A stretch of DNA of 64,000 nucleotides from Bedellia somnulentella (GCA_963576735.1 OY755172.1:2666001-2730000); one strand, 5' to 3'; positions 38,985-51,489 are shown, counted from the stretch's first letter. A program made the numbers and translations. Notes: generated by a model not told the origin, from the letters alone.

Positions 38985-39240
38985 ATGTAAAACGCGGTAC
39001 ATTTGCCTATAAAATTTAAATTTGAGGGTTACCCTCGATTTCTCCAGGATCCCATCATCAGACCCTGATATCCTCATCATGGTACCAATCCGGGAGTATC
39101 TTCTTTCGAATAAAAAAGTAATAATCAAAATCGGTTCATAAATGGCGAAGTAATCGGCGAACAAACATAAAAAAAAAAAAAAAAATATACCGGTCGAATT
39201 GAGAACACTCCTTTTTTTGAAGTCGGTTAAAAATAAGAAA
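38985..39240 (-). repeat. Interspersed repeat with CCATCATCAGA motif and poly(A)
   Basis: GGGTTACCCTCGATTTCTCC, CATCATCAGACCCTGATATC, ATCGGTTCATAAATGGCGAA, A17 and TTTTTGAAGTCGGTTAAAAA. A second piece at 38715-38790 shares CCCTCGATTTCCTGGGATG and CCATCATCAGATCCTGGT. Typical non-LTR-type debris, family not identified. Confidence 0.45.
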
Positions 39241-39716
39241 ATAATAAATTTCAAGTAGGTATTAAATGAAAAAAATATCTTTATTTATAATGTGTAAGGA
39301 ACCGTGGTATTTGGGACACTTGTACGAGTGATGCGTGTTATATTGAGCGGAACCGATTTTAGTTCAAAACGTTTTAAATTGCCTCCAAAATATGTGTTAT
39401 TTTTGTCAACTACCTGCTAATGTTAACCCGTGATATCGTTTCGAAACGCCATCTTTAAAAATCAGGTTTTTCAACATTTGCCGCCGTAATAATTGTAATT
39501 TGTAATAATTCACGGCTTTGGATCTACCACTTTAGTGCCAAAGAGACGAAAACCAGGGTTAGCCGCCTCCTTTATTTGGTTAGACTAGCTAATATAGTTT
39601 TAAAGCGGCCGTGACCAATTTCGGTTGTCTCTCTGTGTCAGTTATATTAATGCTTAACGTTTCTTGTTATAATATATTTTATAATAATAACTTCGTTAAG
39701 GGCGTACGACGTTTCG
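39241..39716. other. No gene recognised
   Basis: AT-rich with no supported feature. Confidence 0.35.
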
Positions 39717-40093
39717 GACGACGTGATGTCTCAATGGGTAGAACACCGGTTATCGTGCAAACGACTAGTGTTCAAATCCCGGGCCGGGCCTACACCAATT
39801 TGTCTTTTCTAAAGACATATGTGTGGTTAATTTATCACGGTTGTTAACGGTGAGGGAAAACATCGTGAGGAAACCCACATGGCTGAGTTGTACTTAGTCA
39901 TGTGACAGTGTATTCGTACAAAACGGCGATAGGCCTGCCCCCTATCACGTGAGTACACTGTCCATGCAAAACGTGGATACACTGAACACCAGGTGACAAA
40001 GTCACGTGATGTTCAGAAGTATTAGTACCTCTGCCAACACCCCTTCGGGGATATTCGGCGTGAACGTTTATGTTTATGTTATATTATTATGTT
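39717..40093 (+). mobile_element. SINE-A, well preserved
   Basis: Forward, full length. B box GTGTTCAAATCCC; body CACATGGCTGAGTTGTACTT; end CCCCTTCGGGGATATTCGGC, GTGAACG and (TTTATG)n. One of the best templates for a consensus. Confidence 0.93.
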
Positions 40094-40427
40094 AAGGGCT
40101 TTAAAACCGAATTAAAACTATGTCACTATTACCATGCCTGGATTAGAAGCACGACTTGTAAAATGCTGGAACGACTTGCCTAACCTCCAACCCTATGAGA
40201 TCTTTGGACTATAAAGAAGTTATATAATATAAATAAAAAAATACTTTTGTATTATTTACTTTATTTTTACTTTGTCTTACACAATTACCTTACCATATTA
40301 TTATGATTACCCTTTTCACCCAGACGATTGCAAATTTATAGGTCTTCCACATTCTATATATTGTTTATTTAAATGTCACGTTTTTGACTCGTATTAGTTT
40401 ATTCACATACAATACTACGTATATTTG
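40094..40427. other. No gene recognised
   Basis: 40120-40215 (GCCTGGATTAGAAGCACGAC, GGAACGACTTGCC) is unusual in composition for the area but has no frame or splice support. Confidence 0.3.
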
Positions 40428-40678
40428 TGTAGCTGTGTAGTGTCGTCTTAGAATAGCACTACCTTATTCTTCCTGTGTGTGTTCGTAAGTAAGACGGCTA
40501 AGCGTATTTTTAAGTGATTTTTGGGCCATTCACCCATCAACAAAAACCTTTGTTTTACCATCATATCCTCACACAACTTCCAAAATAGGCTGTTGAATGT
40601 CTTATTTCGAAGCTCTGGCTACCCGTTCTCGGGATTAACAGCCGTGAGTATATGTATGTATTATGTATGTATGTACGT
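40428..40678 (+). mobile_element. SINE-B copy
   Basis: Forward, TGTGTAGTGTCGTCTTAGAA to GGGATTAACAGCCGTGAGTA and (TATG)n; moderately diverged. Confidence 0.85.
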
Positions 40679-40916
40679 ATATTTGTTATACATTTCATTT
40701 ATGATGTTCTATTGTTATTATTTCATGATGTCTGTTCATGAAAGCTGCAACATTCCTTAATGACATGCGCTTTTGTTTCTGTAGATTCCAAAGGCTTGTC
40801 GCGGCTTCATTATAAAGGGGTAAAGTCTGTACTTTTGCAGAAAATAATCTTTAGAACTGTTGAATAGATTTTTTGAAAGAAGAAAGAGAAAGTATTTATT
40901 TGGTACAAAATAAAAG

Positions 40917-41147
40917 ATACATATTTACTCACGGCCATAAATCCCAGATAGGGATACCCAGAGCTTCAGAGTTGGAAACTTCCCAGCCACATTTGGAAGT
41001 TCATAGGGGAGAAGATGGTGAAAATAAAGTATCGTTGGTGATGGTTCTCCAACCGCATCGGCCAAAAACCACTTCAAATCCCCATACTCTTAGTCGCCTC
41101 TTACGACACTCGTGGGTAGACATTCTAAGCCGGCACTACACAGCAAT
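40917..41147 (-). mobile_element. SINE-B copy
   Basis: Reversed, TTACTCACGGCCATAAATCC to AAGCCGGCACTACACAGCA. The 112-residue frame that reads it (40873-41211) is spurious. Confidence 0.85.
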
Positions 41148-43463
41148 TTATATTTATTCATTTTTATTAAATAAAATTATTAATTATTTGTATTTTCAAG
41201 TCGTTACTTAATAAGAGACAAGGGATCTTAGATTAATTAAGAAAAAAACATATTTAAACTAAGTAAGATATCTCAACGTAAATGTGTTTCTTTTAATGAT
41301 CTAACGGTAGCAACTTACTTAACCTAATAAAAACTTCATAAGAGTAAAGAGTTTTTACTGCAAACTATTATAACTTTGTGAATGCTTGAACTTGTCTGAA
41401 GAAAATTACATTTTTATTTTGAATATTAACAGTAAAATCACGGAAAAAAGTATCAATTAAAAATTATTTAATATTAGTCAATGTTTCTTCCTTAGCATGT
41501 AGCCGAGGCAGCAGCAGGTTTTATTTATTTTTTATTTACCATACATTATTGCAAAACAAAACGCTATAATAGGAACTAAGTAATGATTAAAGGAAGTAGA
41601 AGTCAGCCCTACAAGGTAAATTTAAATGGTTTGTCTCTTTGATACCGTTATCCGAGCAAACAATAAATAACAAATATCTAGGCATATCTGGAACATACAG
41701 CACATGGCTGGATAATAAACGGGGTAAGCACAACCGTTAACTTTGAATGCGGGTGCAGAGAAAATACCACGACATGTAGATCAGTAATCTTTAACCTTAT
41801 TTGTTCCACAATGGAGTTAATACTCCTTTTCATACAGGCACTGGCAGCTTACAAACCTCTTTTGTCCGTCAGAAATGTACCGTATTTCGAAGTAATATTT
41901 GAAATAGGAACGCCTCGAAACATGACCTCTGATTCTAACGTTTTGCTCGAGCTTCGAGCGATGCGGATTATTTAGATTTAAATTTAAGTTCAATTTCAAA
42001 TAACATGTATAGAATATTCCAGATGCTTGCCTGGGAAAGGATTTTATTTTGTATCATCGTCTCTTATCTAGTATTACCTAATAAACAAGCTATCCAATAA
42101 TTTAGCAGATGTTAGTATACTTAGTATTTTTAATACTTATAAGGTAAGTCTGTAAAGCGTTACTTAAATACACAATGATTAGTAAAAAAATATAATTACT
42201 TTAAGACGATTCTGTTTTAAGCCAAGGTCTCGGCCTCGGTTGGAAAATGCCATCAATACGAGAAAAAACACTGTATTTCCTCACAAAAAGATGGCGGTTG
42301 CTCAACTGTCAAATCGTCGAAGCAAAGCGTATCTACTGACGAATAATTAAGTACTTTTCTCACGAATTTCTTGCTTCGTCACGTATTAAAACCGTGGACT
42401 CCTGAGGCGACGAATTATCCTTCATAATCTGGCATGGTTTGTCAATTGGAAACTGTTGAATTACAGGAGTTCTTATTGCCAAACGATCTAAGCTCTCGAT
42501 TGCAGAAGGTCTATGAGTTCAAGGTCCATAAAAGATAGATAATGAAAAACCTTCTCAAGTTATTTATGGAAGGTTACATAATTTTGTATACCATACATAA
42601 GTTGCAAATATCTAAAAATACAACAACTACAACATTAACATGAAATGTAAAAAATCCGAGTATAAGGTACCCTCAATTGAAGTAAAATAATCTCTAAATA
42701 CCAAAACCTTCTCTTAAATCGAAAGTCGGTTATAAATAGTTGTATTCCATTTTAATCCGCTATCAAACTTATTAATTGTGACGATAAACATTGGCAGTTT
42801 GAACAATACCCTCATAAATAAATACAGGCAGCAACTAAAACTATTGAGCCATAGCAATTTGAAATTTGCTTAAACAATCAACCAAATTTAATTTAAGCTG
42901 TTTGTGGGAACCGGTGAAGTTTAACCCACGCCTTCTCATTTTGCTCGACTGTGGTAACTATATTTTATGTATATAACTTGTATGCATTGAGAATCGTACA
43001 ATGGTGAACTCTTTATTCAATCACACTATTTAAATCATTCACAAACCTAAAATTATTCAGTATTACTGGAATTGGAGTTATAGCCACGATCACTTATATA
43101 AAATCTTCATTACCTTTTAATATTTTATAGGAATGGTTTTTTTTTAGGTTAACCTAGTCTTGTTATTAAAAACAAAATAAACTTTTATGAGAATTAAAAG
43201 TTGTTATCTATGGTATCTAGTTAATCTTATTTAAATATTATTTCTGTAAGCCTCTTTCTTGCCCGGAAGCCTGTGACGCGATGAGTTAAGCTAGAAATTT
43301 GGTTCATGTATCGTTTTGTACAGTTCGCGGCCGTGGTGTGCACAAAATTCAGACATCTGATGTAACTGGATTAAGTTAATTGTCACAGAATTTCAAAGTT
43401 TCGATTTTGGCCCATAGACTTTGCTTGAGTGTCATAAGCGCGCGCAAACTTTAGTCGATCAGA
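41148..43463. other. Long unannotated stretch
   Basis: About 2.3 kb without any of the window's repeat families, the largest such gap outside the genes. I found no ORF with a domain, no splice-flanked exon and no RNA gene. 42280-42520 is somewhat less AT-rich (GAAGCAAAGCGTATCTACTG, CTCCTGAGGCGACGAATTAT). Possibly unique regulatory or intronic DNA. Confidence 0.35.
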
Positions 43464-43553
43464 GATGCGCTGTGATTGGTCGGATTTTTTTCAAACCGGC
43501 CAATCAGGAAAATTCACTAGAAATTCAAAAGAGCTGCGCTGTGATTGGTCGGA
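43464..43553. promoter_or_regulatory. Cluster of three CCAAT-box motifs in a duplicated 20-mer
   Basis: GATGCGCTGTGATTGGTCGGA (43464) and GCTGCGCTGTGATTGGTCGG (43533) are near-identical direct repeats, with CCGGCCAATCAGG (43496) inverted between them. The three ATTGG/CCAAT cores could bind NF-Y, but such GTGATTGG repeats also occur in transposon ends. Function unproven. Confidence 0.3.
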
Positions 43554-43785
43554 AAATTTCAAAATAAACTCATTTTATAGGACGCGACGTAGTCGCGCCA
43601 CGGTTACCCACTAGTATAACTTAGTACACTATGCTTTGCTACTAATAAATAGGAGAGAAAAAAGAAAGGAATACTATAGAAATCACACATTTGTTAGATA
43701 AAAAAGGCTTTACACTACCTCAAAATTCGATAGCATTTTGCATATCCAGAGGGAAACTAATGGTGTGAGTTTATTGTTTGTTTAA

Positions 43786-43850
43786 TGGCGATCGATATTC
43801 TCTGCCCTTATCTAGCAGGGAACTAACGGCGTGAGTATATATTTGTATGT
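43786..43850 (+). repeat. LINE-C extreme 3' end
   Basis: GGCGATCGATATTCTCTGCC, then CAGGGAACTAACGGCGTGAG and a short (TATG)-like tail. A second weaker match (GAGGGAAACTAATGGTGTGA) lies at 43749. Confidence 0.65.
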
Positions 43851-44095
43851 TAAACTCTGCATTAAAATAAAGCACGAATACTTAGTAGTAAAAGCAAGCA
43901 AACTAAACTATCAAAGTGATGTCTCCAGAGAACCTAACTTGAGAAGTATATCACCAACTTGTTACTCCAACACCTGAACTCCAACGCTCATTTCTAATTG
44001 CAATCGATTATTAATTACATATGTTCGAGCTTATTCCTATGTCAAATGACCTTTGAGCTAAAAGGGTTAATATGGAATTACCTATCTAATGTAAT

Positions 44096-44346
44096 ACATA
44101 CATACATACATATACTCACGGCTATAAATCCCTAGAAGGGGTAGCCAGAGCTAAGGAATCAGAAATTCCTCAGCCACTTTTGGAAGTTGTGTGGGGAAAA
44201 GATGGTGAAATAAAGGTTGTTGGTGATGGGTCTCCAACCGCATCGCCCAAAAATCCCTCAAAAGCCCCAAAACCGTTAGTCGCCTCTTACGTACACCCAC
44301 CGGAAGGAATGGGGTAGTGCTATTCTAAGCCGACACTACACAGCAA
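44096..44346 (-). mobile_element. SINE-B copy
   Basis: Reversed, full length. AATGTAAT occurs on both sides (about 44088 and 44345), a probable target duplication. Confidence 0.9.
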
Positions 44347-45060
44347 TGTAATGTAATGTAACTCTGATCTCTTAAATGGGTCGCCGGGGTTTTATAATCA
44401 ACCTTTCTGCCGCCACTTTTGGAGGATGAGAGGGAAACCTCAAGCTCAGTTTCAGTTAAGTTTGGTACGATAACTGATGATTCAGCGTTTTTTAATTGAA
44501 TAATGAGCCGGTAGGTGACAGATTTCATCATGAGAGCTCTTTGAAAGATATAATAAAACTAGCTCCATATGTATTTATCGAATATACTGATAGTTTAAAT
44601 ATTTTAGTTATGAATAGTTCTTAGGTAATTGTAGCATAAAATTAAAGTATAGCTTAAAGTTAAATACCTGAGAGACAAATTTTCCCTTTGAAAGTAAGTA
44701 TCAAAATCAAACAATTACAAATGATTGCTTGTTAAAATCAGACGCTGAACCTTTTGAAGAGTGTAAGTTGTTGCTTGAAAATCAATAAAATGTAATAATT
44801 ACAAATAATTCCTTATTGAAATGACACTGGATAATAGACCAGCATTTCCAATTCGCCTATCGCTTATCGCTACTAAACCAAAGACGCTTGCAAAATGCAA
44901 TAACCCATATGGTTCCAATTCCCACGTACACAATAAACGATGGGAACCTACCATTGGAACCCAGACTAACTTGGAAAATATAGACTGGCAGCTAATTAAA
45001 AATAGATAATGGAAACGGGTGCGTGTGAATAAGACTTGCTGCAGCAAGCGATGTATGGCA
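44347..45060. other. No gene recognised
   Basis: AT-rich. The frames at 44325-44531 and 44799-45047 have no recognisable domain. Confidence 0.35.
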
Positions 45061-45360
45061 ATTGAAAGAGAAAGAGAAAGAGAAAGAGAGACATTTATTC
45101 AGAGAGAGACATTTACAATTGTAATGACAGTAGTGCATATAAAAATTATGGGATCCCATTGATCGTGTTAATTTGACCTCAGTTATTTTATTTAAATGTC
45201 TTTTACTACTTTCATTAGTAAAATCTGTTATCATACACTTGAAACATAGCTGGCTACAAATCGTACACTGGCGGCACGGAATCCCTTCCGAATTACGGAT
45301 TGTCAATGTCATAAATTTGTACGCGTTTTGACAGTTTTGACGTCGACAAAGATCCGTCAT
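45061..45360 (-). mobile_element. Probable LINE 3' end with (TTTCTC)n tail
   Basis: On the reverse strand the sequence ends CTCTCTGAATAAATGTCTCT followed by (TTTCTC)n (45061-45090), a poly(A)-signal-plus-microsatellite end as in insect LINEs. Upstream is a Cys-rich frame (ICSQLCFKCMI) with no clear domain. Could instead be unrelated; low certainty. Confidence 0.35.
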
Positions 45361-46051
45361 AGGAGGACCGCGTTGTCAGTGATTGATCCAAAGCCATCGT
45401 TGTTTACAAGTGTGTGATAACAGTATGTTTTACAGTCAAACCACGATGTAGTTCCATGGTATAAGTATAGAAACATAAAATATTAATGTTTCACAAAGGT
45501 TTTCAACAGCACTAACATATTTATTACCGATGAGGCGATCTGGGGTATTGGGATTTTTTAAGTTACTGCTGGGAGATATGGCCGGAAACTAATTAGCAAC
45601 CAAGCTTTATCTAAAAAAAACAACTAAACTTCCAGAAATGGCTGACCAAATGGCCAAAAATGACAGACTTTTCTATTCAGAATTCCCTGGTTACCCCTTT
45701 CATAGATAATTCTAAGTTTTGTAATGCGTATTTGTACATGAGTTGTACCCCAGATCAATCTACATTATCTCAGCCAGTCTACGATCGGAAATGACAAAAA
45801 CAGTTCGCACAGAGTCGCACTAATCAAGTGGCGAGACATGCGATTTCTAGATGAATGTATTGTGGGAATGCACGCGCGCTGATTTCTCATTTCGAACCAA
45901 TTCTTAATTAGTATTGGTACCAATACTGACACTTATACAATACATTATTTTTTTCATTTTTATAACTAGGTCGGTCTAGGTTAGAGTTAAAAGTAGAAGT
46001 TTTGCTAAACCACCGATATTTCCTTGCTATATGGTTAAATCAGATAGTTCA
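45361..46051. other. No gene recognised
   Basis: 45530-45715 faintly follows SINE-B (GGGATTTTTTAAGTTACTGC, AAATGGCTGACC) but is too diverged to bound. Confidence 0.3.
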
Positions 46052-46195
46052 GTAGGCCTGCCCCCTATCTCGTGAATATACTTTCCAAGCATAACGTGGG
46101 TAATCTGAACACCAGGTGACAATGTCACGTGATGTTCAGAAGTATTAGCGCCTTTGCCAACCCCTTCGGCAATATACGGCGTGAAGGTTTGAGTT
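46052..46195 (+). mobile_element. SINE-A, 5'-truncated
   Basis: Forward 3' half, from AGGCCTGCCCCCTATCTCGT to CGGCAATATACGGCGTGAAG. Confidence 0.8.
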
Positions 46196-46336
46196 TTTAG
46201 AGTGAATTAAGTTAGCTCTCTAGCTTAATGCTGGATCTTAATTAGCTTGCTTATTTAACTAGATGACTGCGACAGATACATCAATACTGGGATGACATAA
46301 TGTGCTATCTAATTTATTATGACTTTAGCAAGTTTA

Positions 46337-46593
46337 GAGCTGTGTAGTGTCGGCTTAGAATAGCACTACCCCATTTCTTCCGGTGGGTGTACGTAAGAGG
46401 CGACTAACGGTATTGGGGCTTTTAAGAGACTTTTGGGCGATGCGGTTGGAGACCCATCACCAACAACCTTTATTTTTACCATCTTTTCCCCACTATCATT
46501 TCCAAAAGTGGCTGAGAAATTTCTAATTCCTTAGCTCTGGCTACCCCTTCTAGGGATTTACTGCCGTGAGTATATGTATGTATGTATGTAGCC
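46337..46593 (+). mobile_element. SINE-B copy
   Basis: Forward, full length with (TATG)n. Very close to the apparent consensus. Confidence 0.92.
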
Positions 46594-46626
46594 AGCTTTA
46601 AGTTATTTGGTGGTTTGGTGGTAACC

Positions 46627-46928
46627 CACCGTGACAGCTCTGTGGGTAAAACACCGCTGATCGTGCAGACGATGGGGGTTAAAATTAAGGGTCGGGCCTA
46701 CATTAATTTGTCATTTCTAAAGTCACATGTGTGGTTAATGTATCATGGCTGGCAACATTTCTGAGTTATACTTATTCGTAGAAAACGGCGATAGGCCTGC
46801 CCCTATCACGTGTATACACTCTCCAAGCATGTGGGTACTCTGAATACCAGGTAACAGTGTTATGTGATGTTTAGACGCATTAGTACCTCCGCCAACCGCT
46901 TCGGGGGTATATGGCGTAAACGTTGAGT
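46627..46928 (+). mobile_element. SINE-A copy
   Basis: Forward; A box GACAGCTCTGTGGGTAAAAC. The B box is decayed and there is an internal deletion where the CATGGCTGAG segment should be. Confidence 0.82.
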
Positions 46929-47140
46929 TAATTTTTGTTTCATTGACTAAAATCAGTCAGACACAAACTAACGCATTAATTTTAATGCTGGGACTATAAA
47001 CATAGTTTGTTAGTTGTTAGTGTTGTTTTGAAAAAGCATTAAGTGGTCTGTACTATTTGTTTTCCGTATCCGGTATCGTTGGGGCTGAAGACCACCGACT
47101 ATGCTTTATTTTAGTATATTTTCCGCGTTCAACATAACAT

Positions 47141-47455
47141 AACATAAACGCTCACGCCGAATATCCCCGAAGGGGTTTTCAGAGGTACTAATACTTCTGA
47201 ACATCATGTGACATTGTCACCTGGTGTTCAGAGTACCCACGTTTTGCATGGACAATGTACTCACGTGATAGGGGGCAGGCCTCTCGCCGTTTTGTACGAA
47301 TACACTGTCACATGACTAAGTACAACTCAGCAATGTGGGTTTCCTCACAATGTTTTCCCTCACCAATAACAACCGTGATAAATAAATAAATATATAAAAT
47401 AAAAAATCGCTTGCACGTTAACCGGTGTTCTACCCATTGAGCTATCACGTCGTCA
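47141..47455 (-). mobile_element. SINE-A copy with internal deletion
   Basis: Reversed. The stretch between GATAAAT and GCTTGCACG is replaced by AAATAAATATATAAAATAAA. Head GAGCTATCACG is intact. Confidence 0.85.
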
Positions 47456-47850
47456 CGAAGTCAAAGAATTTCTAATTCTTGTTTCGAACTGGCCTATGTA
47501 GGTAGTTAGGTAAATAAAACTAAATGGGAATTCTTGAAGGCAGCATACACATCAGTGGAATGATTTTATGAATGTCAATAAAGTGCGGAAGACGTACGGC
47601 AAAGGGCGGTGAAGGTGAAATGTATACATATAAACAAATTGGAGTGTCTGACTGTAGTATTGAGATTACCGCTTTTAACTAAATTCATAATGTTATGTAA
47701 ATGGTACTCATGCCAGAAGATTTTTAGTTTTGGTGTCTTCCAATAGCAGGTAACTGATGAATATTTGTCTATCCTTTCAAAACATAGAAGCATCTGTTTG
47801 TTTTATCAGTCAATATTTTGTGGATGAAGATAGTCAGTTAGAAGACAATA
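47456..47850. other. No gene recognised
   Basis: The 72-residue reverse frame at 47575-47793 has no domain; nothing else seen. Confidence 0.3.
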
Positions 47851-47940
47851 TACATACGTACTCACGCCATCAATTCCCATTGGGGTAGGCAGAGACTATC
47901 GATCGCCCGCCACTTTGTACTATCCTGACAAAACTCACTA
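47851..47940 (-). repeat. LINE-C extreme 3' end (reversed)
   Basis: ACGTACTCACGCCATCAATT, CCCATTGGGGTAGGCAGAGA then CTATCGATCGCC...CACTTTGTACTATCCTG. Confidence 0.75.
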
Positions 47941-48000
47941 AAACAACTAAGCGTATAAACATACTATGAGCTCCATGGCTTAAATAACATATTTACATTA

Positions 48001-48300
48001 ACATACATACATATAATTATATACACACGGCTATAAATCCCTAGAAGGGGTAGCCAGAGCGAAGGAATCAGAAATTCCTCAGCCACTTTTGGAAGGTGCT
48101 TGGGGAAAAGATGGTAAAATAAAGGTTGTTGGTGATGGGTCACCAACCGCATCACCCAAAAATCCCTTAAAAGCCCCAATACCGTTAGTCGCCTCTTACG
48201 TACACCCACCGGAAGAAATGGGGTAGTGCTATTCTAAGCTCGTGAATAGCACACTACTCAGCAACTCGTAGTGTGCTATTCTTAGCTGACACTAAACAGG
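48001..48300 (-). mobile_element. SINE-B with duplicated head
   Basis: Reversed full-length SINE-B (48001-48240). It is followed by a short forward-then-reverse repeat of its own head (GAATAGCACACTACTCAGCA; GTAGTGTGCTATTCTTAGCT), a small local rearrangement. Confidence 0.85.
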
Positions 48301-48839
48301 ATTTGGGCATCCGTGAGCTGGCATGATGCAAAACATAACTAAACAGTAACTAACGGATATTGTACTTTCGTATTTATTTGCTGATAATCAAATTACACTT
48401 ATAAAATTTATCAAGGTTATTAGTGGTGAGGGAAATATCGGTGGGGAAACTCTCTAACCCCTATCATGTAGATAGACAGTCCAAGTGAGTGATGAGCTTG
48501 ACACCTACGAGTCGCCTTTTACAAATGATATGCAAAAAGACGGGGTTGTGATAATGGAAACCACTTTATGAAACTAAACCCGGTATATCTCACGATTCAA
48601 ATTCTTTAGAATTATGTTATGTTTAATAAACAAATAGTAACTAAAGCTTCCTAATAAAACATTTTGCTCGTCCCATATTGTGCAATGCGTTGCTTCGTAT
48701 TGATTATGTGCAGTTGTGGGGCTGGGTTTTTTTTTTGGGAAAATCCCACTTATTCACTGTTATAAAACCTATCATAAGGTTGAAAGTCGAATATAGAACT
48801 TTCTACTTTCCTGAAGTCGATTATTAAGATAAAAAGATT
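48301..48839. other. No gene recognised
   Basis: 48418-48500 keeps weak SINE-A words (GTGAGGGAAATATCGGTGGG). The rest is featureless. Confidence 0.3.
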
Positions 48840-48955
48840 GATGGATGTGAGCGAAACTAAAGAGTTTTGCCAGGATCGTTAAAAAGTGGCGATCGATAGT
48901 CTCTACTTACCCCAATGGGAACTAACGGCGTGAGTATATGTACGTATGTAAGTAA
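48840..48955 (+). pseudogene. LINE-C 3' end fragment
   Basis: Codons for KKWRSIVSTYPNGN-stop, then CGGCGTGAGTATATG and tail. The DRTK portion upstream is damaged by a frame change. Confidence 0.78.
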
Positions 48956-49186
48956 GATAAAAATTAGCTGCCTACCCCATCTTCTAATACTTGAAGTGCT
49001 TGCTTTAAAATGTTTTTACCCAAAAAGAATCCGTGATGAAATTAGTGTTCGTGAACAGCGGTAAAATCCATATTTATGACATCCGCTCATTCAAAACTCG
49101 ACGACTGTCATTTCGCAAAATATGCAAAAACTTTCTGATCACCATATTGAAATTCCTTGATTAATATACAGCTTCGTCAATATAAA

Positions 49187-49813
49187 CTAGATTGCTTACT
49201 TCTAACGTGTTATACCCCACCATACCCAAAAATAATGAAGTGGGGTACATCAGCGGATAATAAGGTCAAACTCCGTATAATTTCATATATAAAAACCAAG
49301 TAAATTTATTTTGAATCTTCTCCAACATGAGGCGATATTTCTCCTCATGTGGAGCCCAGATGACTGTGTTGTATTCTAGCTTCGAACGAACTTATGAATT
49401 ATACAAAGCTTTAATTGCTTGTATATTTGTAAACCCACGGGTAGTGCGGAGCAAAAACCCAAGTAAGCGAAAAGCACCCTTGCATATGTTCACGATGTGA
49501 TTACGGAACGACAACTGCGAATCGAAGTCACCCCAAGATCTCCAACCTCCTGTACCCTAGGAAGCAAAACTCCATTGACGTGATACGGATGATGGTGAGG
49601 CTCGCGTTGACGACTATAGGTTATTGTCATGCATTTATCTAGATTCAGGGGCATTTTGTTCTCCTGGGTCCATTTATTTACCCTATCTATGTCCCTTTGA
49701 AGTCGGTCATGATCTTGCGGGTTGAAAGGCGATGAAGTTGTGTGTTTGACCTCCGGGAATTGAAACCGTCCCGTCTCCGTATTGAGCGCATTACCAAGTT
49801 GCAGTGCATACAT
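49187..49813 (-). pseudogene. Jockey/CR1-type LINE RT fragment
   Basis: The reverse strand reads DRLQRDIDRVNKWTQENKMP, LNLDKCMTITYSR and YHVNGVLLPRVQEVGDLGV. After a frameshift (about 49505) it reads FRNHIVNICKGAFRLLGFLL, then LRTTRGFTNIQAIKALYNS-stop, and VRSKLEYNTVIWAPHEEKYR, ending PYYPLMYPTSLFLGM. This is the RT thumb/post-RT region of a non-LTR element, with a frameshift and stop codons. The catalytic core is absent. Dead fragment. Confidence 0.82.
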
Positions 49814-51217
49814 ACTCCTAATAAAAGTATATTTATTTCATCTTCATTAGATGTCCATTCTTCAAAAACAATCACAACCACCGGTCCAGTGCTGCCCTCA
49901 CTGAATTGTCAACCAACCTTCTGTTAGGCCTATCCACACTCGTCCGGTCCGTGACCACCACACCGGAACCATAAGTCTTTACGGCCATCTGGTATGCATT
50001 GCGCCCTGTCCATTGCACACCTATTTCAATTTATATAGTTCGAAATGATCCCAGACATGATTCAAGAGTTTGAGGTTATGATAAAAATCAATGAATATAT
50101 AACGGACATATTCACCAAGTACAATTTAATGACTTTTGGTCTTGGATACTCAACGATATTAAACAATATACAAGACTAAGAAGAAATAATTGATATTCAT
50201 CTTATATTTTTCAACTGGATTCGAACCCGCAACATCCGGACCCAGAAACTGGTCACCTATCCTCTGAGCTACGGAATTTTGTTATAAAAGATTCTTAGAA
50301 CCATATGACAAGTTTTTTAGTATGTTAATATTATGCTAATTACTATCTCCTAGTATTGTCGACTGTTTCGGACCCTTGTCGGTTACTAATTAATACTCGT
50401 AAAGGACAACTAACACATATGGGAAGCTTCACAGTTCTACGTGTTTGATATGTTACCGTCACTGCAGTTTACAGGCTAAAACGCGTTTAGGCCGTAACAG
50501 GCAAAACTGTTGAAATGCATTGTCCACCTGTGGGAGATAATGTGGAAGTTAATATCGGCTTTGTACTTTACAGTCCCAGTACATTTCATACAAAACTAAA
50601 TTAAATCGATTATATTGGTAGATAATGTTGTTTACCGCTTAAGAGTGAATCGATGTGAGCTTTGCGTAATCAAGGGGAGGGGAGGGTTCTATGGTGATTT
50701 CATTAAAACTTAATTACAAGTATGATAAAATAAAATGAAGATGTTTTTTTTGTATTACGTTGCTTGTGCCCTGCAGAAAAAAAAACTGTATCTGCCATCA
50801 AAAACCCTTGTATTTGTAAACTTAAAAAAGACGGAAAAGTTTTGAAAAGTCTAGTCAATATTAAAGATCACCATGAAGGCGTATTGACTGCAACATACGA
50901 GTGATTATCGATATCTGCCTAGAGTTTAATTGTAATTGCTGAAATCTTGTTGTCTCTGAATATTAATTAATTTAGGAGTTATCGCATTTGTACCTTGTTT
51001 GGTGGTACAAGGTGATAACAGTGGCACAAATTATAATTAGTCTACATGTTTACTGGTAGTTTATGAATATTATATATTTTTTTACCTTAAATGACAGGGT
51101 AAACGATGAAACTAAAAGGAAGTCTTTTTTATTGAAAACCGACATGACCAAGATTATTTTAAGCTTCAATTACTACTTCAATTATATGACTAACTTCATT
51201 TGTAGAATACTGATATA
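49814..51217. other. Unannotated; tRNA-like scrap at 50214-50281
   Basis: In reverse, 50281-50214 reads TTCCGTAGCTCAGAGGATAG...GCGGGTTCGAATCCAG: A- and B-box words spaced as in a tRNA, but neither acceptor nor T stem closes well. It is therefore a tRNA pseudogene or SINE head. The rest is AT-rich without support. Confidence 0.4.
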
Positions 51218-51442
51218 GCCGTGTAGTGTCGGTTTAGAATAGCACTTCCCCGTTTCTACCGGTGCGTGTACGTAAGAGGCGGCTAACGGTATTGGGGCTT
51301 TTAAGGGATTTTTGGGCGATGCGGTTTGAGACCCATCACCAACAACTTTTATTTTACCATCTTTTCCCACACTCTAATTTCTAATTCCTTAGCTCTGGCT
51401 ACCCCTTCTAAGGATTTATAGCCGTGACTATATGTATGTTTG
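51218..51442 (+). mobile_element. SINE-B copy
   Basis: Forward. It lacks ~30 bp around AAAAGTGGCTGAGGAATT (reads CCCACACTCTAATTTCTAATT) but has intact ends. Confidence 0.87.
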
Positions 51443-51489
51443 TTTTATGATATTCGTCTATCGGTAATACCTGCCTGGACACTAACTTT

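Noticed and set aside
44992..45360. 122-residue Cys-rich reverse frame
   Set aside because: Its C-terminal third translates the (TTTCTC)n microsatellite, no zinc-finger spacing fits, and it resembles a LINE 3' end.
49490..49813. A host gene reading LQRDIDRVNKWTQENKMPLN
   Set aside because: It is the RT thumb region of a jockey/CR1-type LINE, and the downstream part is frameshifted with stops.
50214..50281. tRNA gene (minus strand)
   Set aside because: A- and B-box words exist, but the acceptor and T stems do not close. At best a tRNA pseudogene or SINE head.
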